Of a stretch of DNA of 32,975 bases, positions 1 through 7,844 are shown one piece after another. Numbering within the stretch: the stretch's first letter is position 1; each line of letters opens with the position of its first letter. The DNA comes from JAPLST01 sp964397565 (GTDB lineage Bacteria; Auribacterota; UBA3054; JAPLST01): positions 1 through 32,975 of the forward strand of contig CAYNJC010000044.1 of NCBI GenBank assembly GCA_964397565.1, in the 5' to 3' direction. Below the pieces are notes generated by a model that was given only the letters and a program-made list of their open reading frames with translations, was not told the origin of the DNA and did not search any database. The translations under genes were made by a program, and so were the position numbers.

Positions 1-48
1 GCCGGACTGCCGGACTGCCGGACTGCCGGACTGCCGGACTGCCGGACT
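1..48. repeat. 8-bp tandem repeat, six copies
   Basis: The unit GCCGGACT is repeated six times without error from the first base of the window, so the array may continue outside it. The DNA that follows (49-281) is markedly more AT-rich than the rest of the window and holds no convincing gene. It separates the array from the 3' end of the histidine kinase gene. Confidence 0.95.
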
Positions 49-281
49 GAATTATTCTACTGTTTTTGATTACAGTGTTCATAAAGCCAGTAAATAATGT
101 TGCGACATTTATAGCATAAAAGCCGGGGAAAGTCAAGAGATGGGCGCGATATCTTTGTTGCAGGTCAGTAGAAGTGTTCTATGTTTACAGAGCGCCCTTT
201 TTGTTTAGCCCGACTTCAAGTTTCTGGGTCAATCTGTTGCAGCGATGGTTTCGCAATCTTAATGATTATAGAGACATAACA

Positions 282-1733
282 CTAGCTCATCGTAACCGGC
301 ACGATCATCGTAATTCTTGCGCCGATCCCACCCGTGCCTTCGGCAATGAACAGCTCGCCGTGGTGCGCGTGCAGCACGTCCAGCACAATGGCCAAACCAA
401 GGCCGGTGCCTTCGGTTGCGCGTGTGCGCACGCCGCGGTAAAAGCGCTGCACCACCTTGGCGCGCTCGCCCGGCGCAATGCCCGGGCCGGCATCGCTGAC
501 ACTCAGCAACACGCGCGTGCCGTCCGCCGTTGGTTCGAGCGCGACCACCACATTGGTTTCGGGCGCGGTGTATTTGATGGCGTTATTGACCAGATTGTAC
601 ACGGCGCGCAGCAGCCATTCTTCATGGCCCTGCACCAGCGTGGCGCCCTGCGCGCGCACGTGCAGATGGACCTCGCGGGCAGTGGCGGCCTCGCGCAACG
701 AATCGATCGCATCCTGGGCAACCTCGGCCAGATCCACGGCTTGAATCGGAAAAGCTTCACCGGCCGCCGCCCGGTCAAGTCGCGCCAACAGCAACAATTG
801 GCCGCTCAGGCGCGTCAGGCGCTCGGCCTCGCCCAGCACGGCGTCGAGTTTCTCGGCCAAGGCGGGCGTCAGGGCCGGGTCATAACGAATATGCTGGGCG
901 CGCGCGATCAGCGCCGCCAGCGGTGAACGCAGTTCATGCGCGGCGGCAGCGGTAAAAGTACGCTCGCTCTGCAAAGCCGCGTCCAACCGGTCAAACGCCT
1001 GGTTGAGCGTCAGCGCCAACACGCGCAATTCATGCGGCAGCGTTGTCACCGGCAGACGTGTGCGCGAATCTTCCGGCGTGATCCGCTCGGCGGTCGTGGC
1101 CAGCAACGTGATCGGCCAGACGCCCAGGCGCGCCACTAGCAGGCCGGATACCAGCACGGCGATGCACACCACCACAAAGGCGGTCGCCATGCGATATTTC
1201 TGTCGCCAGAGAAATTGATCGGTCGGTTCAAACATATCGGCCATGGCGACATATACCGGCAAGGTGTTGGTGGCGCCCGGCGGCGCCTCCTCGCCGAGCA
1301 GCGGCGCGATCTCCGCATGCGCGATGCTCAGGCGCAAATCCTGCCCGGTGCTGTCTTTGGCCGGCGTGTGATAGCGCTTGCCGGCGCGGGTGCGTTCAAG
1401 AAACTGGCCAAAGTGAATGGTGTTCGTGCTCCAAGTGACGTCCTGCCACGGCACGGAGGCCAGCAACAGCTTCCAGCCCGGACTGAACACGGCAAAGGCG
1501 CGGGTTGACAAATCCGCCGCCGACAGGCGCGCGATGTCAAGCTGGCCGCGGCTGTGCTGCAAGTCGTCGGCCAGCTCGGCCGCCATGGCATCCAGGCGCA
1601 CGTCAAACGGGCGCTCACGCCCGCGCTTGACTTCGCCGTATAAGATCAAGGTGTAAATTGCGACAATCAACATGGTGCACACCGTGTACCACAGCACAAT
1701 GTGCCGGAACAACGATGTGCGCAAGCGGATCAT
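282..1733 (-). CDS. Sensor histidine kinase (two-component system)
   Basis: A 483-residue membrane sensor kinase that should autophosphorylate on histidine and pass the phosphate to the adjacent response regulator. An N-terminal membrane segment (about residues 10-32) is followed by a periplasmic region of roughly 150 residues and a second hydrophobic segment near 180-205. A HAMP-like linker leads to the HisKA box with AAHELRSPLAAL, in which the histidine is residue 266. The C-terminal ATPase domain shows the N box (NLVNNAIKYT), the G1 box (DAGPGI) and the G2 box (GTGLGLAIV). The architecture resembles QseC/TctE/CusS-type kinases. Its start codon overlaps the regulator stop by four bases (ATGA), so the two are co-transcribed, regulator first. 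The signal is not evident from the sequence. Confidence 0.95.
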   Translation of the reverse strand: MIRLRTSLFRHIVLWYTVCTMLIVAIYTLILYGEVKRGRERPFDVRLDAMAAELADDLQHSRGQLDIARLSAADLSTRAFAVFSPGWKLLLASVPWQDVTWSTNTIHFGQFLERTRAGKRYHTPAKDSTGQDLRLSIAHAEIAPLLGEEAPPGATNTLPVYVAMADMFEPTDQFLWRQKYRMATAFVVVCIAVLVSGLLVARLGVWPITLLATTAERITPEDSRTRLPVTTLPHELRVLALTLNQAFDRLDAALQSERTFTAAAAHELRSPLAALIARAQHIRYDPALTPALAEKLDAVLGEAERLTRLSGQLLLLARLDRAAAGEAFPIQAVDLAEVAQDAIDSLREAATAREVHLHVRAQGATLVQGHEEWLLRAVYNLVNNAIKYTAPETNVVVALEPTADGTRVLLSVSDAGPGIAPGERAKVVQRFYRGVRTRATEGTGLGLAIVLDVLHAHHGELFIAEGTGGIGARITMIVPVTMS

Positions 1734-2407
1734 GCCCGGCTGGCGCTCAGCAGATAGCCCACGCCGCGGATGGTGTGAATCAGCGGCTTCTCATCCTCCC
1801 CATCAATTTTTGCGCGCAAACGGCTGACATAGACATCCACCGTGTTGCTCATCCCGTCGTAATCCCAGTCGTAAATGCGTTCCCACAACATCGTGCGCGT
1901 GACCGGCACCTCCGCGTTGCGGGCCAGCACTTCGAGGACCGCGAATTCCTTGGGCTTCAACTCGATCGTGCGTTTGCCACGCTTGACCACGCGCGAGCGC
2001 GTGTTGATCTCCAGTTCACCGACGCGAATCAGCGGGTCCGGCTGTTGGTAGCGCCGCCGCACCAAGGCGCGCAGCCGCGCCATCAGCTCGGCCGGCGCAA
2101 ACGGTTTGACCAAGTAGTCATCCGCGCCAATGTCCAGGCCGCTGACCCGGTCGTTCACGCCGCCCAAGGCGCTGAGAATCAAGACCGGTACGGCCTTGCC
2201 GGTCGTCCGGAATTTTTTCAACACGTCCAGGCCCGAACCATCCGGCAGCATCAGGTCAAGGATCACGCCGTCATACTCATTTTCCTTGAGCATAAAAATG
2301 CCGTCCTCGGCCGTGCCGACCGCATCCACGGCATAATTCTCACTCTTGAGCAAGGCGCAGACCGTGTCACGCACACCCACTTCATCTTCAACCACTAAAA
2401 TTCGCAT
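1730..2407 (-). CDS. OmpR/PhoB-family response regulator
   Basis: A 225-residue transcriptional regulator. The receiver domain begins MRILVVEDE with the acidic pair at residues 7-8. It has the phospho-acceptor Asp51 (VILDLMLPDGSG) and the conserved Lys101 (LVKPF). The C-terminal winged helix (about 130-225) includes SNTVDVYVSRLRAKI and the RGVGYLL wing. The longer open frame up to 2545 is rejected because the receiver fold begins exactly at this methionine. A TATACT -10 element ends only six bases before the ATG, so the transcript may be leaderless. The partner is the overlapping kinase downstream. Two matching dyads just upstream may be its own binding sites or those of another regulator. 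Confidence 0.95.
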   Translation of the reverse strand: MRILVVEDEVGVRDTVCALLKSENYAVDAVGTAEDGIFMLKENEYDGVILDLMLPDGSGLDVLKKFRTTGKAVPVLILSALGGVNDRVSGLDIGADDYLVKPFAPAELMARLRALVRRRYQQPDPLIRVGELEINTRSRVVKRGKRTIELKPKEFAVLEVLARNAEVPVTRTMLWERIYDWDYDGMSNTVDVYVSRLRAKIDGEDEKPLIHTIRGVGYLLSASRA

Positions 2408-2413
2408 GGCATT

Positions 2414-2419
2414 AGTATA
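2414..2419 (-). promoter_or_regulatory. -10 element of the two-component operon (possible leaderless start)
   Basis: On the minus strand the sequence reads TGCTATACT, an extended -10 element. It lies six bases before the regulator ATG, which would place the transcription start at or next to the start codon. No good -35 match is seen at 17-18 bases, which fits an extended -10 or activator-dependent promoter. Confidence 0.55.
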
Positions 2420-2447
2420 GCAAAAACGGCCGCGCCACGCGTGGCAA

Positions 2448-2487
2448 ACGACATTTTGTGTCGTCTGCAATCGACAAAAAATGTCGT
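2448..2487. promoter_or_regulatory. Two dyad operator sites between divergent genes
   Basis: Two copies of the same palindrome occur: ACGACA-N5-TGTCGT at 2448-2464 and TCGACA-N5-TGTCGT at 2471-2487. Their centres are 23 bp apart, about two helical turns. The outer arms also form a 12-bp inverted repeat (2446-2457 with 2478-2489). The second site abuts the -35 box of the rightward promoter, and the first lies upstream of the leftward -10. A dimeric regulator bound here could affect both genes. Which protein binds is unknown. Confidence 0.6.
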
Positions 2488-2517
2488 TTGACAGGCATTC
2501 CGGGCCTGTGCTACACT
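2488..2517 (+). promoter_or_regulatory. Sigma70-type promoter toward the DUF2007-like gene
   Basis: TTGACA (2488-2493) and TACACT (2512-2517) are separated by 18 bp. The -35 box touches the second operator dyad. Confidence 0.6.
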
Positions 2518-2530
2518 CTTGCAGAAGAAG

Positions 2531-2657
2531 TACTAATGAAAGCACTTGCTTGGTGTCATGCCAGTTGTGGCCGCGGGCGCTGACCGCGGCTGCAGAAGCC
2601 GCCCTCGCCGCGGGCGGCTACAAGGACACTGCAACGTAGAAAGCGCTCTCATTAGTA
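2531..2657. repeat. 127-bp inverted-repeat element (MITE-like or hairpin)
   Basis: The terminal arms 2531-2547 and 2641-2657 are inverted repeats, 15 of 17 matching, ending in TACTAATGA / TCATTAGTA. The interior is rich in GC palindromic stretches (GCCGCCC..GGGCGGC). It lies between the promoter at 2488-2517 and the DUF2007-like gene. An 11-bp direct repeat, ATGAAAGCACT, occurs at 2536-2546 and again at the gene start, 2690-2700. No transposase is encoded. It could be a small non-autonomous element or an RNA leader hairpin. Confidence 0.6.
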
Positions 2658-2689
2658 ATTGAAGCATGGACGGAACGGCGCGAAACCAC

Positions 2690-2920
2690 ATGAAAGCACT
2701 CAGAACATTCAGCAACACAGCCCAAGCCACGCTGGCCAAGATGCTGCTTGAAGGCTCGGGCATCGCCGCCATCATTGAGAAAGACGATTGCGGCGGGATG
2801 AACCCGTTTCTTCAACCAGTCACAGGTGTGCGCTTGGTCGTCCGCGAGGCGGATGCAGAGCGGGCAGAGAATGTTTTACAGGAGGCTTCGGCAGCAGGCG
2901 ACAGCGCGGTCACGCTATGA
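2690..2920 (+). CDS. DUF2007-like small protein
   Basis: A 76-residue protein beginning MKALRTFSNTAQATLAKMLLEGSGIAAIIE, with later VRLVVREADAERAENVL. This matches the pattern of DUF2007 (putative signal-transducing) proteins: an initial strand, a helix that scans along the ligand, then a short beta-alpha unit. The family's molecular function is not established. I chose the start at 2690 because family members usually begin close to the first strand. An in-frame ATG at 2666 would add eight residues. Neither start has a strong ribosome-binding site. The promoter is likely the one at 2488-2517, on the far side of the inverted-repeat element. The gene converges with the ADP-ribosylglycohydrolase, with 12 bases between their ends. 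Confidence 0.7.
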   Translation: MKALRTFSNTAQATLAKMLLEGSGIAAIIEKDDCGGMNPFLQPVTGVRLVVREADAERAENVLQEASAAGDSAVTL

Positions 2921-2932
2921 AGCGCGTGCCGG

Positions 2933-4303
2933 CTATGCCAGCGTCTGCGCCAGTGCGCAGGTGCGCGCGATCACGTTGCTGATTTTTAGCACCGACTGTC
3001 CGCACAACGCCGTGTGCAACGTGTCGTTGAACGGCGTGATCCAGCGTGATTCAAGCGCGGCCTCGCCCTGCATCACCCCGGCGATCGAGCCGGCCGTCGC
3101 GCCGTTGCAATCGGTGTCCAAGCCCCCCATGACGGCAATGCACATGACGCGGCTCAGGTCATGGCCGCCGTGCAGCAGTGCGGCCGCGACCACACAGGCA
3201 TTATTGATCGTGTGCACGCAGTGATAGGCGCCGACGCGCGCCTGAATGTCGTCAAATGTTTTCTCGAAATCCGTGCCGTTGCGCTTGACCGCCACGATCG
3301 TCGCCTTGATCTGCTCGGCGAAGCGACAGGTTGCCGGCACCTGCTCAAGGCCGCGCAGGATGATCGTCTCGGGGTCGTTTTCGTAAAACGCAGCGGCGAG
3401 TGCGGCGGCCGTCCACATCGCGCCGTAGATGCCGTTCTTGACATGGGTTGCGGCGGCATCCTGCCAGGCCAGGCGCGCGGCCTGCGCTGGCTGGCCCGGG
3501 CTGACATAGCCATAGGCGTCGGCGCGGATTTGCGCGCCAATCCATTCGCAATACGGATTCACAAACGTGGCGGTCTGCGGGAAGCGCAAACCGAGTACAT
3601 AGTTGCGGTAGGCCGCGCGCTCGGCCGTGCAGACACTGTCATACGGCAGCAGTTGTGTCCAGCGTGCCAGCACCATGTCCGGCGTGAAGTTGCGCCCGTG
3701 CTCGCGCAGGAGTTCGAGCGCCAGCACGGTGTAATTCAAGTCATCGTCCGCGGGCGCAAACGCAATCCGTTCGCGCAAGGAATCGCGGCCGTGCCCGGCC
3801 AGATACCATTTGGGCGGATTCTGCGCGTAGCGTGCGTGCCAGTAGCGCTCCATCACCGCTTCCGGCACGAAATCCGTCAGCGGATATGCATGCTCGGCTG
3901 CGAGCATGTCACGCAATACCGCGTGCGAGTTGGGCTCGTGCATCAGACATTCAACCGGCTTGCCCAAGATGCAACCGGCAATGCGGGCGCGCCAGCCGCC
4001 GGCGATTTTGCTGCTTAGCGTCGCGGGTGAGAGCGGTGCGGCATACGCATCCTGGCGCGTGGCCGGGCGCGCGGCCAGAATCTCATCCAGCGCGCTCGGC
4101 TCGGGTGTCTGCCATGTGTCAGCCGCGGCAACGACGGCGTGGGCCAGCGTCTGCCAACGCGGATCAGTGGCGCGCGCCTCTGTGGGCAGTGCGGCCGCCA
4201 GCGTCTCGTAGTCACGCAACCAGGCGCGCACATCCATGCCCTGCTCATCCAGCAGGTGCAAGTAATTGCGCACATCAATGTCAAACGCGAAAGGAATCGT
4301 CAT
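2933..4303 (-). CDS. ADP-ribosylglycohydrolase family protein
   Basis: A 456-residue protein of the DraG/ARH fold, which removes ADP-ribose from proteins or cleaves related N- and O-glycosidic ADP-ribose bonds. Visible signatures are GCILGKPVE near residue 117, the acidic DDDLNYT motif replacing the more usual GDDT, NGIYGAMWTAA, and the C-terminal metal-binding block GGLDTDCNGATAGSIAGV. These supply the paired acidic residues and threonine that bind the two magnesium ions in this family. It is longer than DraG itself (about 300), with an N-terminal extension of roughly 100 residues. It has its own promoter (4327-4356) and an AGG ribosome-binding site. No ADP-ribosyltransferase is in the window, so the substrate cannot be named. 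Confidence 0.88.
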   Translation of the reverse strand: MTIPFAFDIDVRNYLHLLDEQGMDVRAWLRDYETLAAALPTEARATDPRWQTLAHAVVAAADTWQTPEPSALDEILAARPATRQDAYAAPLSPATLSSKIAGGWRARIAGCILGKPVECLMHEPNSHAVLRDMLAAEHAYPLTDFVPEAVMERYWHARYAQNPPKWYLAGHGRDSLRERIAFAPADDDLNYTVLALELLREHGRNFTPDMVLARWTQLLPYDSVCTAERAAYRNYVLGLRFPQTATFVNPYCEWIGAQIRADAYGYVSPGQPAQAARLAWQDAAATHVKNGIYGAMWTAAALAAAFYENDPETIILRGLEQVPATCRFAEQIKATIVAVKRNGTDFEKTFDDIQARVGAYHCVHTINNACVVAAALLHGGHDLSRVMCIAVMGGLDTDCNGATAGSIAGVMQGEAALESRWITPFNDTLHTALCGQSVLKISNVIARTCALAQTLA

Positions 4304-4326
4304 GGGTACCTTGGGTTGGTGTCACT

Positions 4327-4356
4327 AGTATAACAAGAACCGCCAAGCCCCGCCAA
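4327..4356 (-). promoter_or_regulatory. Promoter of the ADP-ribosylglycohydrolase gene
   Basis: On the minus strand TTGGCG (4351-4356), an 18-bp spacer and TGTTATACT (hexamer at 4327-4332) precede the ATG by about 23 bases. Confidence 0.6.
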
Positions 4357-4396
4357 TACTTCTTTTGCTGCCAAAGAATGAAGGGCGAGTATTGCG

Positions 4397-4425
4397 TTGC
4401 GTCGGATCGCGAAACTTGCTATACT
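4397..4425 (+). promoter_or_regulatory. Promoter of the gcvH operon
   Basis: TTGCGT (4397-4402), a 17-bp spacer and TATACT (4420-4425) with an extended TGC. About 55 bases of leader follow. That is too short for a tandem glycine riboswitch, and no riboswitch-like motif is visible. Confidence 0.65.
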
Positions 4426-4484
4426 AATCGTTCCGAAACGAACCGTATTTTTTATACCCGGTAATGCCGAATTGAGGAGCACGG

Positions 4485-4868
4485 ATGAACGTACCAGACG
4501 GATTGTTATTCACCAAGGAACACGAGTGGGTGCGGCTGGCGGGCGCGACCGCCGTGATGGGTATCAGCGATCATGCGCAGACTGCGCTGGGCGACATCAC
4601 ATATGTTGATTTACCGAGTGTCGGCAAAGCGGTGGCACCGGGCGGCGGTGTGGCGGTGGTCGAATCGGTCAAGGCGGCCAGTGATGTATACACGCCGGTG
4701 AGCGGGACGGTGCGGGCGATCAACACGGAATTGCGCGATCATCCCGAGATCATCAACCAGGATCCCTACGGCAAGGGCTGGCTGTGTGAACTGGAGCAGG
4801 TGCCGGCGGACGCGGGCAGCGGGCTGATGACCGCGGCGCAATATCGCAGCTACCTTGAGGCCCAGTAA
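4485..4868 (+). CDS. gcvH: Glycine cleavage system H protein
   Basis: A 127-residue lipoyl carrier protein of the glycine cleavage complex. Its swinging arm carries the aminomethyl group from P-protein to T-protein and is then reoxidised by dihydrolipoamide dehydrogenase. The lipoylation site is Lys63 within VVESVKAASDVYTPVSG. The N-terminal KEHEWVRL and the GITDYAQ-like segment (GISDHAQTALGDITYVDLP) are typical, and the length is normal. A GAGGAG ribosome-binding site sits five bases before the ATG. The stop overlaps the gcvPA start (TAATG), showing translational coupling. T-protein and the dehydrogenase are not encoded nearby. Confidence 0.97.
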   Translation: MNVPDGLLFTKEHEWVRLAGATAVMGISDHAQTALGDITYVDLPSVGKAVAPGGGVAVVESVKAASDVYTPVSGTVRAINTELRDHPEIINQDPYGKGWLCELEQVPADAGSGLMTAAQYRSYLEAQ

Positions 4869-6211
4869 TGGCGCGGATGAGTTATGTGGCGCACGTGGAC
4901 GCCGACCGGGCCGCGATGCTGCGCGCGATCGGGGTGGCGAGCGAAGACGAATTGTACGCGGCGATTCCGGCCGCAGTGCAGCAGGCGCGGCTGAACCTGC
5001 CGGAGGGCCAGTCGGAAGTTGAGGTTGAGCAGCTGGTGCGTGCCATGGCGCGGCGCAACCGCACCGATTTGTTGTGTTTCCTGGGCGGTGGTTTTTATGA
5101 TCATTATGTGCCGGCGGCAGTGGATGCGATTTTATCGCGCGGGGAAGTGCTGACGGCCTACACGCCGTATCAGCCGGAAGTGGCGCAAGGCACGCTGCAG
5201 GCGGCGTTTGAGTTTCAAAGCGGGATTTGCCGGCTGACCGACATGGAGGTGGCCAACGCCTCGCTGTATGAAGGCGGCACGGCCCTGTATGAGGCAATCA
5301 TGATGGCGGTGCGCACGACCGAGCGCTGGCGCGTGTTGATTGACGCCGGCGTCAGTCCGATTTACCGAATGATGTTGCGCACCTACTTGGCGAACATGCC
5401 GGTCACGCTGGAGGAAGTGCCGAGTGTGAACGGCGTGGTGGACACGGCGGCGCTGCAGGCGCGGCTGGGCAAGGATGTGGCGTGCGTGGTGGTGCAGTAT
5501 CCGAATTTTTTCGGCTGCATCGAGGATCACACGGCGTTGTTCGCGGCGGCGCACGCGGCGGGCGCGCTGGCGGTGATGAGCGTGTATCCGATCGCGCTGG
5601 GGATATTGAAGACGCCGGGCGCAATGGGCGCGGACATTGTCACGGGTGAAGGCCAGAGCTTGGGCTTGCCGTTGTGCTTTGGCGGGCCGTATCTCGGCTT
5701 TATGGCGACCAGGAAGCAGTATGTGCGCAAGATGCCGGGGCGGATCGTCGGCCTGACGCACGACCAGCAGGGCCGGCGCGGTTTTGTGCTGACGCTACAG
5801 GCACGCGAGCAGCACATTCGGCGCGAGAAAGCGACCTCGAACATTTGCACCAATCAAAATTTGTGCGCGCTGGCGGCGGCCGTGTACATGGCGCTGCTGG
5901 GCAAGGAAGGCGTGCAGGAAGTCGCGCAGTATTGCGCCGACAACGCCAGTTATGCCTACAGCAAACTGACGGCGATTGCCGGCGTGACGCGCACATTTCC
6001 GGCGACGTTCTTCAATGAATTCTGCATCACGCTGCCGGGTGACGCGCGCGACGTGATCGGCGACTTGGTTGACCGTGGTTTTGCGGCGGGCTTCCCGGTG
6101 GGACGTTACTATGCCGGGCTGGAGCGGGTGGCGCTGGTGGCGCTGACCGAGATGCGCACGAAAGAGGACATTGACCGTTTGGCGGCGGCGCTCGAAGCCG
6201 TCGTCAGCTAG
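4868..6211 (+). CDS. gcvPA: Glycine dehydrogenase (decarboxylating) subunit 1
   Basis: A 447-residue N-terminal half of the split P-protein, which with GcvPB decarboxylates glycine in a PLP-dependent reaction and passes the aminomethyl group to lipoyl-GcvH. Typical sequences include FLGGGFYDHYVPAAVD, the TAYTPYQPEVAQGTLQ stretch, YEGGTALYEA, VVVQYPNFFG, GEGQSLGLPLCFGGPYLG and the C-terminal REQHIRREKATSNICTNQ. The length is normal for the subunit. The start overlaps the gcvH stop by one base. A 127-base gap carrying an inverted repeat separates it from gcvPB, whereas the other genes in this operon touch or nearly touch. Confidence 0.97.
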   Translation: MARMSYVAHVDADRAAMLRAIGVASEDELYAAIPAAVQQARLNLPEGQSEVEVEQLVRAMARRNRTDLLCFLGGGFYDHYVPAAVDAILSRGEVLTAYTPYQPEVAQGTLQAAFEFQSGICRLTDMEVANASLYEGGTALYEAIMMAVRTTERWRVLIDAGVSPIYRMMLRTYLANMPVTLEEVPSVNGVVDTAALQARLGKDVACVVVQYPNFFGCIEDHTALFAAAHAAGALAVMSVYPIALGILKTPGAMGADIVTGEGQSLGLPLCFGGPYLGFMATRKQYVRKMPGRIVGLTHDQQGRRGFVLTLQAREQHIRREKATSNICTNQNLCALAAAVYMALLGKEGVQEVAQYCADNASYAYSKLTAIAGVTRTFPATFFNEFCITLPGDARDVIGDLVDRGFAAGFPVGRYYAGLERVALVALTEMRTKEDIDRLAAALEAVVS

Positions 6212-6220
6212 GTGTAGCGA

Positions 6221-6340
6221 ATCAGAAATACCGTGACGATGATTGTGTCCACAGTTGATGCCGATGCGGCGATATCGCCGCTTCGTTCCGCCTTGCATTC
6301 CGGTGTGATCTGCGCCGCCATAGCGCAAGGAATTTCTGAT
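6221..6340 (+). promoter_or_regulatory. Inverted repeat across the gcvPA-gcvPB gap, covering the gcvPB ribosome-binding site
   Basis: The arms 6221-6235 and 6326-6340 are inverted repeats (13 of 15 match; core ATCAGAAAT / ATTTCTGAT). The right arm contains the AAGGAA ribosome-binding site and touches the gcvPB start. Between them lies a perfect 16-bp palindrome, 6266-6281 (GCGGCGATATCGCCGC). If the arms pair in RNA they would mask the gcvPB start. Alternatively this is a small inserted element. Confidence 0.5.
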
Positions 6341-7811
6341 GCACTACACTAAGAAAAAAGCGATGCAACCACTGATTTACGAGATGTCCAAAGCGGGGCG
6401 GCGCGGGGTGCGCTTGCCCGACTGCACCGTGTCGCAGACCAAGGCCAAGATTCCGGCGGCCCTGCGGCGCGCGACGCCGGCGGCGTTGCCGGAAGTGTCG
6501 GAGTTGGGCGTGGTACGGCATTTCACCAATTTGTCGCGCCTGAATTTTTCGGTGGATACCAATTTTTATCCACTCGGCTCGTGCACGATGAAATACAATC
6601 CGAAAGTGTGCGAGACCGTGGCGCGCTTCGACGGCTTTGCCAAGCTGCATCCATTGCTGCCGCAGTTGCGTAATGGCGGGATGCTGACGCAGGGCGCGCT
6701 GCGGGTCTTGTTCGAGACCGAGCGCATGCTGGCGGAAATCACCGGCATGGCCGAAATGACGATGCAGCCGATGGCGGGCGCGAACGGCGAATTGACCGGC
6801 GCGATGATCGTGGCCGCGTACCACCGCCAGAAAGGCAACCAGAAGAAGCGCTTGTTGATACCCGACAGCGCGCACGGCACGAATCCGGCCACGGCCGCCA
6901 TCGCCGGCTTCAGCGTCACGACCATTCCCAGCAATGCCAAGGGTGTCATGGACCTGGCGGCGTTCAAACAAGCGCTCAGCGACGATGTCGCCGGGGTGAT
7001 GCTGACCAGCCCGAACACGCTGGGATTGTTCGAGCGCGATGTGCAAACGGTCTGCGAGCTGGTGCACCAAGTCGATGGGCTGGCCTATTATGACGGCGCG
7101 AATATGAATGCGTTTGTCGGGCGGGTGCGGCCGGGCGATCTGGGTTTTGATGTCGTGCATCTGAATTTGCACAAGACCTTTGCGACGCCGCACGGCGGCG
7201 GCGGGCCGGGCGCGGGCGCGGTCGGCGTCAAAGCGCCACTGCGGCAGTTTTTGCCGATTTCACGCGTGATCAAGCGCGACGACGGCACCTACGCGCTGCA
7301 CTATGACGAGCCGCACAGCATTGGCTACATCGCCCCGTTTTACGGGAATTTCGGCGTGATCCTGCGGGCCTACACCTATTTGCGCCTGCTGGGCGCGGAA
7401 GGGCTGCGCGAGGCCAGCGCGACGGCAGTCTTGAATGCCAATTATATCAAGGCCTGCTTGCAGGATGTCTTTGACTTTCCGTACGAGGGGCACTGCATGC
7501 ATGAATGTGTCTGCTCGGCCAGCCGGCAGGAGGCGCACGGGGTCAAGGCGCTGGACATTGCGAAAGCGCTGCTGGATCGTGGCTTTCACGCGCCGACGAT
7601 GTATTTCCCGCTGATTGTGCATGAAGCCCTGATGATTGAACCGACCGAGACCGAAGCCAAGGAAACCATGGACGAATTCATCGCGGCGCTACGCGAGATC
7701 GCGCGCCTGGCCGCGGAACAGCCCGCGACACTGCGGGCCGCGCCGGTGACGACGCCGGTCGGCCGCTTGGACGAAGTTGAAGCGGCACGCGCCATGGTGC
7801 TGCGCGCGTAA
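6339..7811 (+). CDS. gcvPB: Glycine dehydrogenase (decarboxylating) subunit 2
   Basis: A 490-residue C-terminal half of the split P-protein, carrying the PLP lysine. The motif is HLNLHKTFATPHGGGGPGAG with Lys279. Also visible are GSCTMKYNP, MQPMAGANGELTG, DSAHGTNPATAA, LTSPNTLGLFE and the YDGANMNAFVG PLP-binding segment. Most homologues begin near MxPLIYExSxPGRRG, which here would be the methionine at 6363. The chosen start, 6339, has the better ribosome-binding site (AAGGAA, six bases away) and adds eight mostly basic residues that may derive from the inverted-repeat element. The gene is followed 33 bases later by holA. Confidence 0.96.
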   Translation: MHYTKKKAMQPLIYEMSKAGRRGVRLPDCTVSQTKAKIPAALRRATPAALPEVSELGVVRHFTNLSRLNFSVDTNFYPLGSCTMKYNPKVCETVARFDGFAKLHPLLPQLRNGGMLTQGALRVLFETERMLAEITGMAEMTMQPMAGANGELTGAMIVAAYHRQKGNQKKRLLIPDSAHGTNPATAAIAGFSVTTIPSNAKGVMDLAAFKQALSDDVAGVMLTSPNTLGLFERDVQTVCELVHQVDGLAYYDGANMNAFVGRVRPGDLGFDVVHLNLHKTFATPHGGGGPGAGAVGVKAPLRQFLPISRVIKRDDGTYALHYDEPHSIGYIAPFYGNFGVILRAYTYLRLLGAEGLREASATAVLNANYIKACLQDVFDFPYEGHCMHECVCSASRQEAHGVKALDIAKALLDRGFHAPTMYFPLIVHEALMIEPTETEAKETMDEFIAALREIARLAAEQPATLRAAPVTTPVGRLDEVEAARAMVLRA

Positions 7812-7844
7812 GACATCAGCCCCTCACACACCGTACCTAGCTGC

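Noticed and set aside
174..926. 250-residue open frame on the plus strand opposite the histidine kinase
   Set aside because: It is a shadow of the kinase gene: no domain, low-complexity Arg/His/Gln-rich translation typical of antisense frames in GC-rich DNA.
4426..4484. Possible glycine riboswitch before gcvH
   Set aside because: Only about 55 bases lie between the -10 element and the ribosome-binding site, too few for the aptamer, and no riboswitch core is visible.
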